From Lactuca virosa (taxonomy: Eukaryota; Streptophyta; Magnoliopsida; Asterales; Asteraceae), in NCBI GenBank assembly GCA_928212115.1, contig CAKMRJ010005634.1, positions 117,396,970-117,460,969 of the forward strand: a DNA stretch of 64,000 bases, given 5' to 3'. The position numbers and the translations under genes were made by a program. The notes below the pieces were generated by a model that saw only the letters and a list, made by a program, of their open reading frames with translations, was not told the DNA's origin and did no database searches. Below are positions 34,985 through 46,539 of this stretch, piece after piece. Numbering within the stretch: position 1 is the stretch's first letter; every line of letters begins with the position of its first letter.

Positions 34985-35036
34985 ATTATTTAGTTCTCGG
35001 GTTCTCAGGAAACTTTGAGTTCTCAAATGATCCTTC
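34985..35036 (-). repeat. Right terminal inverted repeat
   Basis: Partner of 29977-30030, followed by (CT)n and (TA)n. Confidence 0.85.
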
Positions 35037-35207
<171 letters not shown>

Positions 35208-36170
35208 AGCCTTTGATCAAATTTGATCTTGTGGCTCATAAAAAAGGGATTAACACTAATTAATCTAACTGATTAGTTAATTAGGGGTAGATTAGACACT
35301 AGGTTAAATTTAAGATGATCAAGTTAGCTTAATTTTCACGTCTTCAAGAAATCATCTCACCTGTTAGGGTTTTCTACCAATTTATTCGATGAAAGAACAT
35401 TCCTTGTTATTCAATTCAATTTGATCTATATTCTATCTCTAATCTTATATTCTTTCAACCGATAATCGATTTGATTTGGACATTGATCGAACGATGCTAA
35501 ATCATAGCTTTTAAATTCGCGATTTTTGTGTTTTTCGAGTTCATGTTCTTGATTCTTCTACATCTGCAATTGATAATCTGAGTGTTTTTGATCAATTTTA
35601 ACTCTGTGATCATCGATTTCGGTAGAGGTTCAAGTGTTCAAGGATTTCTGCTAATCTTCATCTTCAACAATTGTTTACGATCTTTCAATTTGTGAATTTT
35701 ACTCAACATCATGAAATCGTCAATTGATCAAGGTTTGAGTTTTCATCAATTTCACTGTTACATGCATATAACGTATTCAATTTTTAACCTAGTTCATGAA
35801 TTGAATCATCAAGCTATTATCGATTTCTCCAATTTTATATTTGTATGATTTGTGATTTCAGCAATCAAACATCATCTGTTGTTGAGACATCCAATTCAAC
35901 AATCAAACATCATTTATTGTTAAATTTGTTTGACCTAGAAAACAATTTAATCTATAATATGTTATTTGACAATGCATCATCTATTTCATTGTTTGATTTT
36001 TAACTTTCATTCAATCATTATGTTTTTCAGCAATATGTCATCTGTTTTCGTTTGATTAACATCATCTATTTGCTTTTCATTAACATCATCTTAGTGATAA
36101 GTTCATGAGAATGCATGTTATTCTTATAGAATATTGTACATACATTTATATATCAATAATGATAACAGTT
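35208..36170 (+). other. 5' leader region of the MULE transposase gene
   Basis: T-rich, intron-like DNA with repeated ATCATCTGTT and CAATCAAACATCAT phrases. A very short open frame at 35711 (MKSSIDQ followed by a GTTTGAG word) could be a first exon. The phrase CATATAACGTATTCAATTTTTAACC at 35764 recurs at 36315, marking a local duplication. Confidence 0.5.
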
Positions 36171-39100
36171 ATGGATGATTTTGATATGCATGACTTCGAA
36201 AACAATCATCTCGATGAAGAAAATCATCAGTTCGGTTCTAATGATTCAAAGATTCTTCATAACGAGGAAAATCAATCGGAAACCCAAGGTAATCATTGCT
36301 TTCATTGTTAGTTGCATATAACATATTCAATTTTTAACCTAGTCACAGTTATGGATAATTTAGATATGAATGACATCGGAAATGATCATTACGATGAAGA
36401 AAATCATCAATTCAGTTATGGTGATTCAGAGATTCTGCATAATGATAGAATCAATCGGAAATCCAAGGTAATTCTGTTACTGATATCGGTTATTCTTTAT
36501 AGAATGATGTTGGTGATAAGTTCATGTTACTGCATATTATGCATATAGAATAATGCACATATAACATTGTGGTTTTTTATGATTACAGTCATATGAATGC
36601 AAATTATTCTGATTATATGTTAACATGATGGTATATTCTTTTTTGTAGTTCAAAGTGACAATGTTGCAGCACAATATTGCTCTTGCAAATAATTCATTGG
36701 AGCTGATGGTTCTTTCTTTTGGATTCCAGAGGTTGAAGCTAGTTGGCTACCTCCTATGGGTTCAATTTTTAAAGATATCAAAGATGCTATTAAGTGGTAT
36801 AAAGGATATGCATTAAGATCTGGTTTTGATATTAGAAAATCAACAGAGAGGAAAAATAGTGGAATCACAACTTCGAAATATTTTATATGCAATAGAGGGG
36901 GATTGCCAAACACTTCTACCTTAGACACGATTAGTGATGATCATAACAAGCAATTGAGAAATAGTAATTGTAAACGCACAAATTGCAAAGCTTTTGTTGC
37001 ATTCAAAGTTATACCACATTCTTCAGAAGTTTACTTGTGGCGCTTTGAACAACAACACAACCACAAATTGATCAATCAAGATTGTATGCATATTTCAAGA
37101 GCTAAACGTCAGTTGGATGTTGTTGTTCATGCTTTTATACATAAGCTTTCGAGTGCAAAGGTGGGGGCAACTACAGCATATAGGCTAATGTGTGTTATAA
37201 AAGGAGGATGTGAATTTGTTGGTGGACTAGAGATAGATTGGAAAAATTTTACAAGGGATATAAATTGTCACATCGGGGGCACTGATGCAAATTTGTTGAT
37301 TACAAAGCTTCAGAATCGTAAAGAGAATGTTACAAATTTTACATTCGAATACAGATGTGACAAGAAGCAGTTAAATGCTCTCTTTTGGGCTGATGAAACT
37401 TCAAAACAAAATTTTGAGTTATTTGGGGACGTTGTTTCGTTTGACGCAACATATCGTACAAACAGGTATTTATTCTGGAATTTATAAACCATTTTTAGCA
37501 TTTAATATATTGCGTAGAGAAGATACAAATTCCTATATTTGGTTACTTCGGTCATTCTTGAAGTGTTTTGGAAAAGCACCAATCATGGTCGTGACCGATC
37601 AAGATCCAGCAATGAAAAAAGCTATTGAGATAGTATTGCCATACACAAAACATAGATTTTGTATGTGGCATATCACAAGTAAACTTCCATTGAAGGTACT
37701 AACATTATTTTTATATTCTTATCAGTATAAATATGACGTTATTTTCAATATAAATATGACATTATTGTTCTTTTCTTATCAGAATATTAAATGACATATT
37801 TTTTGTAATTAGAATAATATATTAAATGAAATGCCTTTTTATATTGTATTATATTCTTATCAGAATATTAAATGAAATATTTTTTGTAATTAGGATAATA
37901 TATTAAATGAAATGCCTTTTTATACTATATTATATTCTAACAGAATAATATATGAATTGTTTTTTAAGGTAAGCTGGGAAACAATGAATGAATCGGATTT
38001 TAAGGCGGACTTCAATAGTATAGTATGGGACTCCAAAATTGCTGTGAATGATTTTGAAATGAGATGGGATACATTAATGGTAAAATATAAGTTACAAGAC
38101 AATAAATGGATGAAAGATATGTTTGATTTGAGAAGCAGTTGGGTTCCAGCCTATTTTAAAGATGGACCGATGTCAGGTCTAATGAGAACAACTTCTCGGT
38201 CGGAAAGTAAGAATTCAGCATTCAATAGTGTATCGCATCATGGTTATACGTTAAACAATTTCATGAATGCTTTTGAGTCTGTTATGGAAAGGCAAAGGAA
38301 TAATCAGATCAAATTTGATTTTGATACATCTACTATAATTCCAATTATCAAAACACCTCTTGAAGATATGGAGAAACATGCATCTATGGTATACACCAGG
38401 ACTATTTTTCTCATGGTGCAGAGGGAGATTCTTCATTCACTTGTTTCTTGTTCACAGAAGAGTGTTACTTCAGGTGTTGTTTCCGACATATGCATTGTCA
38501 AACATAAAAGGACAAATCTATCAAAGAAGAAGGTAGTAGTTGAGAAAAAAGAAAAAGTTGACATCGATTCTGAATGGAATTTTAACACAAGTGAAGGTGA
38601 TTTTGTGGTAATGTTGACATTTTTATAATTCTAATATTTTAATTTTTATTACTAAATTATTTTCTTAAGTTTTTTTATATTATTGTAATTTTTCTTATTA
38701 GAATATACTTAATATTCTAATAGTTTTGAAAAATATTCTAATTTTTCTTTTTTGAATATACTTATTATCCTAATACTTTTGAAACAGGTTGAATTTAACA
38801 GAGAACATCTAACGGTGAAATGTTCATGCATGCTTTTTGAGCGGTTTGGAATTTTTTATAGACACATCTTCTGTATTCTAAAGATTTATGACATACAAGA
38901 GATTCCGTCAAGATACATTCTTAAGAGATGGAGAAGAGATATTATCCCCACCACAGTTTTGAAAAGGACGTTTAGATATGGTGATTCGTCTGAAAATGTT
39001 GAGAAGGTTGCATAAAAAAGCTTTTTCCATGCTTGATCAATGCTTGTCTTCATTAAGTAATGATGATAAGAAGTTAGAAGAGTTCATGCAAAAGCTAGAA

Positions 39101-39394
39101 GTTTTTATGACTGATATTGGTGAACAAGGTTCAGACAAATCACCGGTTACAAAAGAAGCTCATATTGATAAACTTTATAGAGCTACTACGAATCCTGAAT
39201 TTGTTGATGTTGAAAATCCACCTATGGTGAAGAATAAAGGTTCTGGTATAGGAAAACATTTAAAAAGTGCTTTGGAGAAGGCTACTATTCAAGGTAACAA
39301 GCAATCAAGATCATGCAAAACATATGGGGTTAAAGGGCATAATTCAAGGAAATGTTTGACATTGTTGAATAACTCCAAGGTACAAAGTGCATAG
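36171..39394 (+). pseudogene. MULE transposase, FAR1/FHY3-like
   Basis: Mutator-type transposase that would cut and move the element. Exon-like acidic segments (MDDFDMHDFENN and its duplicate MDNLDMNDIGND) are followed by a FAR1-type DNA-binding domain (GFDIRKSTER, CKRTNCKAF, WRFEQQHNHKLI). The MULE core comes next, with VVSFDATYRTNRY (first Asp), VVTDQDPAMKKA (second Asp), HRFCMWHI and TTSRSESKNSAFN (Glu region). Then come a SWIM finger (VKCSCMLFERFG) and a C-terminal knuckle (CKTYGVKGHNSRKC). Introns follow SKLPLK (37695) and EGDFV (38607). Breaks: frame loss after TNRY (37466) with missing residues before REDTNSYIWLL, and a frameshift near 39010. The SWIM CRH motif is YRH (Tyr at 38857-38859), and one knuckle Cys is Tyr. 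Confidence 0.88.
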
Positions 39395-39985
39395 TTGTGT
39401 CTAGAAATATATTTCGATTTTTTTCGTATTTCAATAAAGTTCAATAATACCAGATAGATAAAATTTTGAATTTCTTTAGTTTGGACATTTTTCAGATGTT
39501 TTGGTTTGTGATGATGTATGAGACATTTGGTTTGTGATGATGTATGAGACATTTGAGTTGTGATGATGTGTTATACATTTGAAAACATATTGATTCTTCT
39601 AATATTTTCAATCTTTAATTTTTTGAAGTATATATGAATGATTGCAGTATAATGTTTTGTTATCAAATTATTATAATACAAGATTATACATGTAAGAATG
39701 TTATATAGGTATATACAACATCTAATATTATTCTAATAGAATAATGATGCCACTATACATTATTCTATTAGAATATTCTACCATGGTCATTAAGAAGTCA
39801 TCATAATACCAACTATACATTAAGTATTAATCACCTAATAAACCATATCAAGTTTCTTACATAATACTAGGCATCATTTTTTTTGTCTAATTTGTTCAAA
39901 ATAAGATAAATATTACATAAGGAATTTTTGTTAAGTCACCATAACCACGTTCATAAAATTCCAAACTTCTATCAAATTCTATTTA
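39395..39985. other. Spacer between the convergent transposase and Ulp-A genes
   Basis: AT-rich. Contains a direct repeat (TTTGGTTTGTGATGATGTATGAGACA, twice near 39500-39550) and TATTCTAATAGAATA-type palindromes at 39725 and 39765. No gene is seen. Confidence 0.6.
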
Positions 39986-40381
39986 CTACCCATTTCCATT
40001 TTCATCCATTCTATTGATACCTTCCTCTAACATCTTTTTTCTAGTCGCATGATCAAACTTTCCAAATTCGATTGCTTCTTTGATAACTCTCTCCTTGTGG
40101 TTTTTGATTTCATGTGTAGCAATCTTAACAGAATATAAGGCACGTAATTTTACAAATTGCACATCTTGCACATCACTGCCTTTTTCCATTTCCACATTCC
40201 ACTTTCCTTGCTTTTCTCCACAATATTTTTCCATATGTCTCATTAAAAGTGCTCCATTCTCTGTTGTCAACTTCTTTGTGTTGCAGTCAATTTTCATCAT
40301 CTTCACTGTTGTTGATCGCAAACCTTTGATTTTATTGACGATAAATGTAGTTTTCTCCAGATATCGTATAAAGTACAATTT
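39986..40381 (-). pseudogene. Ulp-A last exon, C48 domain end without Cys
   Basis: Acceptor TTGCAG at 40382-40387. The block ENGALLMRHMEKY stands where active C48 enzymes have D-C-G-x-F-x-M-R-H-M-E. The Cys position is Asn. A Lys-rich tail ends at a stop at 39986. Confidence 0.85.
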
Positions 40382-40466
40382 CTGCAATGTATATTAACAA
40401 AATTACATTATTAAATCTATTATATTGTAACTTTAATACGTTTAATAAAAGTAAATGAAAACTTAC

Positions 40467-40601
40467 TAATGATGTAGGTGTCATTCCATAAGTTTCTTCT
40501 AACGATTTTGTTTCTATGCTGTCTATAATATGAACTTATGGATATGTTAGGTTGAAAACAACAGCATACATCTGATCACCATTAAGTATTGGGAAAACCA
40601 C
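40467..40601 (-). pseudogene. Ulp-A exon with the catalytic His/Asp region
   Basis: Bounded by TTGCAG/GTGG at 40601 and GTAAGT at 40461-40466. It reads VVFPILNGDQMYAVVFNL, a TAA stop, then HIIDSI. In gene B the same exon reads FPIHNRGHFYCLLFNL without a stop. So A has lost the catalytic His (Gln instead) and the frame, but keeps Asp in IIDS. Confidence 0.85.
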
Positions 40602-41984
40602 CTGCAATTCCAACAAATTGATCAAAAAGTTAACATAATTCATATCCTTTAATAATGTAATATTTTAATTAATAAAATATTCTTACGAGTTTAAGATCAT
40701 TGAAATGTACATTTGCCTTGAAATTAGATAGAAACTTATCAACACGGGTCTCAAAAGTTAAAAAACGCTCGTCAAAAGATTTAGTTTCATCTAATAAATC
40801 AGAACTCTGTAAACATAGAAAAACAGAAAAATTAGAATATCTTGTTATAATATACAACTAAAATATAAAAGTTCCAATTGTAAAAGAATTTACCATAATT
40901 TTGGTATTGAAGAACAGGCGGTATGGTTTACTTTTTGACTTTTGTTCCTCGTAATTTAGAACAGCAGCCCAAGAATCAATCACACTATGATGTATAACAT
41001 GATAAGGTCGCATGCTCTCAAAATCATGTCTATGCATAATCTCTCCCGTATTTGTTTCAAAAAGTACCTCCCTTAATTTTAAACATTAACAAAAAATATG
41101 TCATCAACATTAGAATAAATATCCACATGCATTATAGTTAAACAACAATTCAAAAAAATAATACATGTTTAATTGAAATAGCAAGAGTTAGTGACTTACA
41201 TTCTGTTTTTATCCTGTGCACATCTTATTAGAACCTGAATCAAAAGAACATTATGCAAATCGATTCTATCAAATAAATTCACAGCTTTATCCATATATGG
41301 TGATTTGTAAGAACTTATATCATTCCCCCCTGTGTCAACATTTTGAGATTCAACCCTTTCATGTGATCCTTTTTTTTCATTTTCATTGTTTTGATTATCA
41401 GCACTTGAAAAAATAGGATCTGAAAATAACTTAATGAACTTCTCTTTCAATTCATTTGTTATATTGACATCTGGGAACTTTGATATACAATCAGAAACAA
41501 TTCGATACATGTCCTCCTTTCTGGATGAAACTTTATTGAACATCTTATCAAAGTTCTCTTTATATTCCTGAAAAATAATAAAATACTAGAATTATAAGCA
41601 TGTAATATTTTATCATCTCAGAATATCTTAGAATATTTGCTATGAACCATAAACATGTAATATTAGAATATCCAGAATTTTTATAACATCATACTTTAAC
41701 GTAATATAAAAAGAAATTTTATTTTATATTTTAGTTAAAGTTACCTCAACACTGTCATAAAGATCGTCTTTCACATTGGACGGTCCCTCGCTATCTCTCG
41801 TCATTTGTGTGATAACAACTTTTCCACATCCAAACCCACCATCTTCAATTTCAAAAGACTGCCTGCTATTCAAATCCTCTGTTGACCACATTGTTAATGT
41901 TGAAATTTTTGACTTTAAGATTAAACGCTGACATTCAAGACCGTCACAGTAAAGTAGCTGCATGATAGTAGTTTGTAAATTGTA

Positions 41985-42740
41985 TTAGATATTCATAAAT
42001 AAAAAATAATTACAATAATTAAACAAAAAGCATACCATCAATAACAACATTGGGCCATTATAATAGCATTTCTTTTTATCTTGATGCCATAGAGATCTTG
42101 TATTCTTCATACAGTAATTTAAGTACGCACACCAATCAATGCATGAGATGTCTTCAACTCCAACTACTCTTCTAACAGGATCTATGTTGCACGTCCCATA
42201 AGAATGTGATTCAGCAAACGTATTCATAAACAAAGAAATAAAATTTAGCTTGAAGATATCATCATCTCTTTTGGATTTCAGAATGGCTTCTTTGAATCCA
42301 GTGGCATTCATTGTTTCTTTTGTAAATTGGCTTTTCCATGTAACATACGTTTCATTCTCACTGTCAACAAAATGAAAATCAAACAAGCTTCTTCCTCCAT
42401 TTGGTAGACCAAAGACTTTATGAATCTTTTCTTTTGTGATCTTAATTTTTTTTATCAAGCACAATACTGTTGTTTTGATGATCATAATGTTGAACAACAA
42501 AATGTGCAAGCTTCAACGGAATTCTCTTGATGTTCAACTCCAAAAGTGATCCAAAGCCCATCTTCTTTACACATTTTTTTGAGACATACTTAAACTTTTT
42601 ATAACTTCAATCATAGCTCCGGGATTCATTCTAGTATTTATTAAAGGCAGATCTTTTAATAAATCTTTTGTTGTTTTTTTGTGTCTTTTTCTCGATGTTA
42701 TCATTTGTATTGTCTAACTTCCTTTTTTTATTTTTTTCAT
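41985..42740 (-). pseudogene. Ulp-A DUF1985/plant-mobile-domain-like region
   Basis: Segments KIKITKEKIHKVFGLPNGG, FKLNFISLFMNTFAES, DWCAYLNYCMKNTRSLW and YYNGPMLLLM are shared with gene B. They fit the N-terminal domain that accompanies Ulp1 in plant transposon proteins. An intron (donor GTATGC at about 42034) follows, and the next exon starts LLYCDGLECQRL. Upstream codons are frame-shifted. The domain name is from memory of the family. Confidence 0.7.
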
Positions 42741-43199
42741 CTTCAGAATGCACCTTTTGTTTCCCTATTGTTCAATGGATTTTCAGAATAAATAATATTA
42801 GAAAAAAGATAATAACATCATAAAAATAGAATACAAATTAACACTTCAGAATATTCTATTAGAATAACATCTATATGAATATGTCTACTATGTTTCAGAA
42901 GTCAGTGAATGTTGATACGTCAATATAATTAATAACAGAAGTAAAAGTCAATATCATGACTAAAGTACTTAATCGCATAATTAAGTCCAAACTGTTAGTG
43001 ATTAGGGTTAGGCAAAAACCCATTAGGGTTTAACTAACATGTTATTAGTTAACACAAAATTTCCAATTAAAACGAACTATGTAAAATGTTTCTGCTAACT
43101 GTAATTGTAAATGCATAATCAATAATAACAAATATGAATTTTACCTATATATGGCATTCTTGCTATTAGAATAACATTAATACACAAGATATTATAGTA

Positions 43200-43910
43200 C
43201 AAATACAATAATTGATGATATACCTTTTTTTTCTTTGGCATTTGCTGTTGTATCGGTTGGTTCATCAATCTGCTTCAATGATTTTCTTCTTTCAATTAGT
43301 CGTTCGGCTATTGAAGTTTTTTCATGAGTTTTAGCCATATCCAACCTTCTTGCTGTTTATTGTCATTTTCATAATAAAATTAGGAATTAATAATTGATTT
43401 ATCATATCCAAATATCTAGATTAACATTTAAAAATATTCTATTAGAATAAGGAAACAAATTAGATTAATATTTGAAAATATTCTATTAGAATAAGATTAA
43501 TAGAACATAGAAAAACATTAATAGAATATAGAATATTTTATTGTAATACATAGAATAACATAAACAAATGAGATAAATAGTTTATTATAGTACATAGAAT
43601 AACAGAAATATATTAGATTAATATTTAAAAATATTCTATTAGAATAAAATTAATAGAATATAGAAAAACAATTATAGAATATAGAATATTTTATTATAAT
43701 ACATAGAATAACAGAAACAAATGAGATAAATATTTTATTAGAATAGAATAACTGATGATGTACCTTTTTTTCTTTTTCTTTTGATGTTGTAGCTGATAAT
43801 TCATCAATCGACTTCGATGATTTTCTTTTTTGAACCAACAGTTTGCCTGTTGAAGTTTCAACTTCATTACTTCTACCGAGTGTCATCATTTTTATTTTTG
43901 ATTTTGTCAT
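43200..43910 (-). repeat. Tandemly duplicated 5' exon of Ulp-A
   Basis: Two exon-like units encode similar peptides (KRKSSKSIDELSATTS and RRKSLKQIDEPTDTTA), each followed by a Lys-rich run and an AAG/GTACATCATC or AAG/GTATATCATC donor. The introns between them carry repeated TATTCTATTAGAATA palindromes. Confidence 0.75.
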
Positions 43911-44958
43911 TATTGTTATAATATTAGCTCCATGAAAATAATTAATGTTAAATACACTTTAATTTTTGTTTGTTATAGAAAAACACTTACATTTATTTCA
44001 AAATTATATTCTAACTCATCATAATAAAGATACACATAATAAATTTAAAGCAAATTGACCAATATGCCCATGCACTGTTTATTTATGACATTAAAGTTAC
44101 TTGAATTTTCTATAAACACAGTTACATACATACACACAAAAAATAGAAGCAAATTGATGAATATGTCCTTGTACATAATATTTTTCCATCCACTCACCCG
44201 AGTGATGCTTGACTTAACCATGCATAAAGTTTATACAATGATTAAAGTTTTATGTAAAAGAACAGTTAGAAGTTGAATCACATAGTAAGATGTCAAAAGT
44301 GGAATGATAACTCTCTATTTTCTCAGAAAATGCAGAAAACCAATATAATATCTTGATTGTCAATTACACAATTTTGTTTTTGTTTATGTGATGAGTTCTA
44401 TACTAATTCCGATCAAGTTCTGAATTATTAGAGGACATAATATACAAGTGTTTAATGGAAAAACTTTATTATTCTTCTTCAGACCAAGACCACCAGGACC
44501 AATACCATGAGGAGGTTTCTTTTCATATCTGCCTTGAAAGCACTTGTGTCCATTTCCCTTTTCACATACACACAAAATCTCAAAAGTAATAAATAAATGT
44601 GTTTGGTTGGAATCAAAACCGAATGCCCTTGCAAATAAATGAAAGGCTAAAGCTTGATTTATCATCAATCCAAAGAATCCCACATAAGAATGTATTAAAT
44701 GTAATATAAGTAGGGGCACATGTTTGTTATAAATACATACTCAAACAACACAAAAACGCTCATATTCTCAGATGTGAAGGCTTTGTCTCATTGTCTGTGG
44801 TGAGTATTTCACTAAGATACAAGAGCCCAATGCCTTAATTATTAGTATGTAGATATGGAGACTGGAGCAACAATAGAAGGTCAATTCTCGAAGCTACATC
44901 ATCGTTTTCAAACGGAAACAAGGATATAAAATGATAATTAATAGAACTATTGAAATAC
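43911..44958. other. Long intron or spacer of Ulp-A
   Basis: AT-rich DNA with no convincing exon on either strand. The 111-codon minus frame at 44384-44719 has no features I recognise. Confidence 0.5.
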
Positions 44959-45043
44959 CTGGAATTTCTTGAGAATTTTTGGTAATAATGTCATTTAGAT
45001 GATTTGATGGTGTAGATTCTGAAGCACGTGTTGATGTAGCCAT

Positions 45044-46143
45044 CTTCGTTGATAAGAAATACTCGATAAGAATGAAATTAAGTAAGTTTAGGGTTTTATC
45101 GAGGCATTAGAGACCAGAATATGAATCAAAACGTTTAAAATCGATATGACAAGGGTTTTTAGGGTTTTTATCGATGTTTTCAAGTGAAAATCGGATTCAC
45201 AACATCGAAAAATGAAATCGATACAAGGAGAAATCGAAGATGATGAGTTCAAGAGCACAAGAAGTTAGGGTTTTGATGGAGTGTTTAAAACCGAAAATGA
45301 TAAGAAGTTTGGAAGAGGGTTTTGAGAATACAGATGAAGAAATTGAGTTTTTTGATTTTAATGTTCTTCCCTCGTGAATAAGTCGTAATCTCAAAGTTAT
45401 TACATTTGTCCCTTTTTCGTCCTTGGAAAATAAGTCCTAATATTTTTAGTCCCTTTTAATTTAAAAACTTGCACTTTGGTTCAAATATTATTTTAATTGT
45501 AAAATAAAATTACTTAATTACAAATATTCTAAAACAAATATTTTCATTTATTCTAAAGTTTTACTTTTACTAATAGAGACAATGTTCTTTTTTTTTTTTC
45601 TAAAGTAAGATGTCCTAAAATATACTAAAATTTTATTATCCTAATTTTTTTATTATTGCAACAGGATACTAAATTTAATTTCATTTATATTTTTTTTATT
45701 AAAATATTTTAAAACAAAATTACATATTATATTATAGTTAGATAATAAAACGTTTTATTATTAAGTATTTTAATGAAACCAGAATAATCAGAATAGTTTA
45801 CAGAAAACAAATTAGAATAAGCTTAATACAATATTAACAATATGTGTTTTTATTTGTCAAAATTATTGTATAAGAATAATAAACATATATGGATTTTAAT
45901 CATTTATCATTTTACCAAACAATTTTTTAATCAAATAATTAGGCATCATCAAACAAAAAATTTAAACGCTATATATCATTTACTATTAAGCAGTAAATAT
46001 TTTATCAAGATACCAACTAACTGGTTTAAGCATATCATTTACCAAAATATCAATGGTTTAAGCATATCCTCAAACATAAGCATTTAAAAAAAACAAAATA
46101 GAAAATAAATTGTCTGTATGTAATAAGCCAATATAAGAAATTT
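45044..46143. other. Spacer between Ulp-A and Ulp-B
   Basis: Upstream region of Ulp-A, very AT-rich, with no gene seen. It probably holds the Ulp-A promoter and the Ulp-B 3' end. Confidence 0.5.
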
Positions 46144-46539
46144 TCAAACTTTCTTCATTTCCAGATTGTCTCTTGCTTCACTCCCTTCTTTCACCAACAT
46201 ACACCTAGTTTTCTTATCAAGTTTTGAAAATTCCAATGCTTCTGCAACATTCAATTTTCTCTGCTTGTTAATTTGATGGTTTGCTAGCTTAGCAACATAA
46301 AATGTACGCAACTTTGCAATCTTCTTAGATGTCCTAACACTTTCTTCTCCCAGTTCCACATCCCACTTTTCTTCTTTCTCACCCATGTATTTTTCCATGT
46401 GCCTCATCAAAAATATACCATCATCATTTGTCTTAGCTTTTGTTTGCCATGTCATTTTCATTTTCTTTGGCTTCACAGATTTAAATAAAGAAACCTTATC
46501 CCGCCGATCGTTGTCCAAAAACTTTGAAAAGTACATTTG
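46144..46539 (-). pseudogene. Ulp-B last exon, C48 domain end with Asp for Cys
   Basis: Acceptor TTGCAG at 46540-46545. The block reads NDDGIFLMRHMEKYMGE. The second Asp (codon at 46420-46422) holds the position of the catalytic Cys in D-C-G. A charged tail runs to the stop at 46144-46146. Confidence 0.88.

Larger units (their letters stand above)
29977..35036. mobile_element. Pack-MULE-like element with three captured gene fragments
   Basis: The left end GGTTGAGATCGGTTGAGAAC and the right end on the opposite strand (AGGATCATTTGAGAACTC) form an inverted repeat that continues inward through a GAGAACCCGAGAACTAAA word. (TA)n or (CT)n(TA)n flank both sides, so the exact target duplication cannot be read. 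No transposase is encoded. On minus, in order, it carries fragments of SCAR/WAVE, UDP-sugar pyrophosphorylase and polygalacturonase genes with introns. Internal repeat arrays fill the left 1.5 kb. MULE membership is inferred from long inverted ends, gene capture and similarity of the ends to those of the neighbouring MULE. Confidence 0.75.
39986..45043 (-). pseudogene. Ulp1-like protein A of the MULE, broken
   Basis: Ulp1/C48 proteases remove SUMO from proteins. Gene parts on minus: first exon 44959-45043 (MATSTRASESTPSNH, donor GTATTT), two similar Lys/Ser-rich exons near 43900-43767 and 43340-43229, a DUF1985-like region (42.7-41.98 kb), an acidic middle (41963-41196), and the Ulp1 domain (41.1-39.99 kb). 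Breaks: several frameshifts in A/T runs in 42.7-42.4 kb, a TAA at 40536-40538 in the Ulp1 core, Gln for the catalytic His (40572-40574) and Asn for the catalytic Cys (40256-40258). It is a paralogue of gene B. It lies tail to tail with the transposase. Confidence 0.85.

Noticed and set aside
29977..35036. Helitron as the vehicle of the captured genes
   Set aside because: Clear terminal inverted repeats are present, and I see no TC...CTRR ends with a 3' hairpin.
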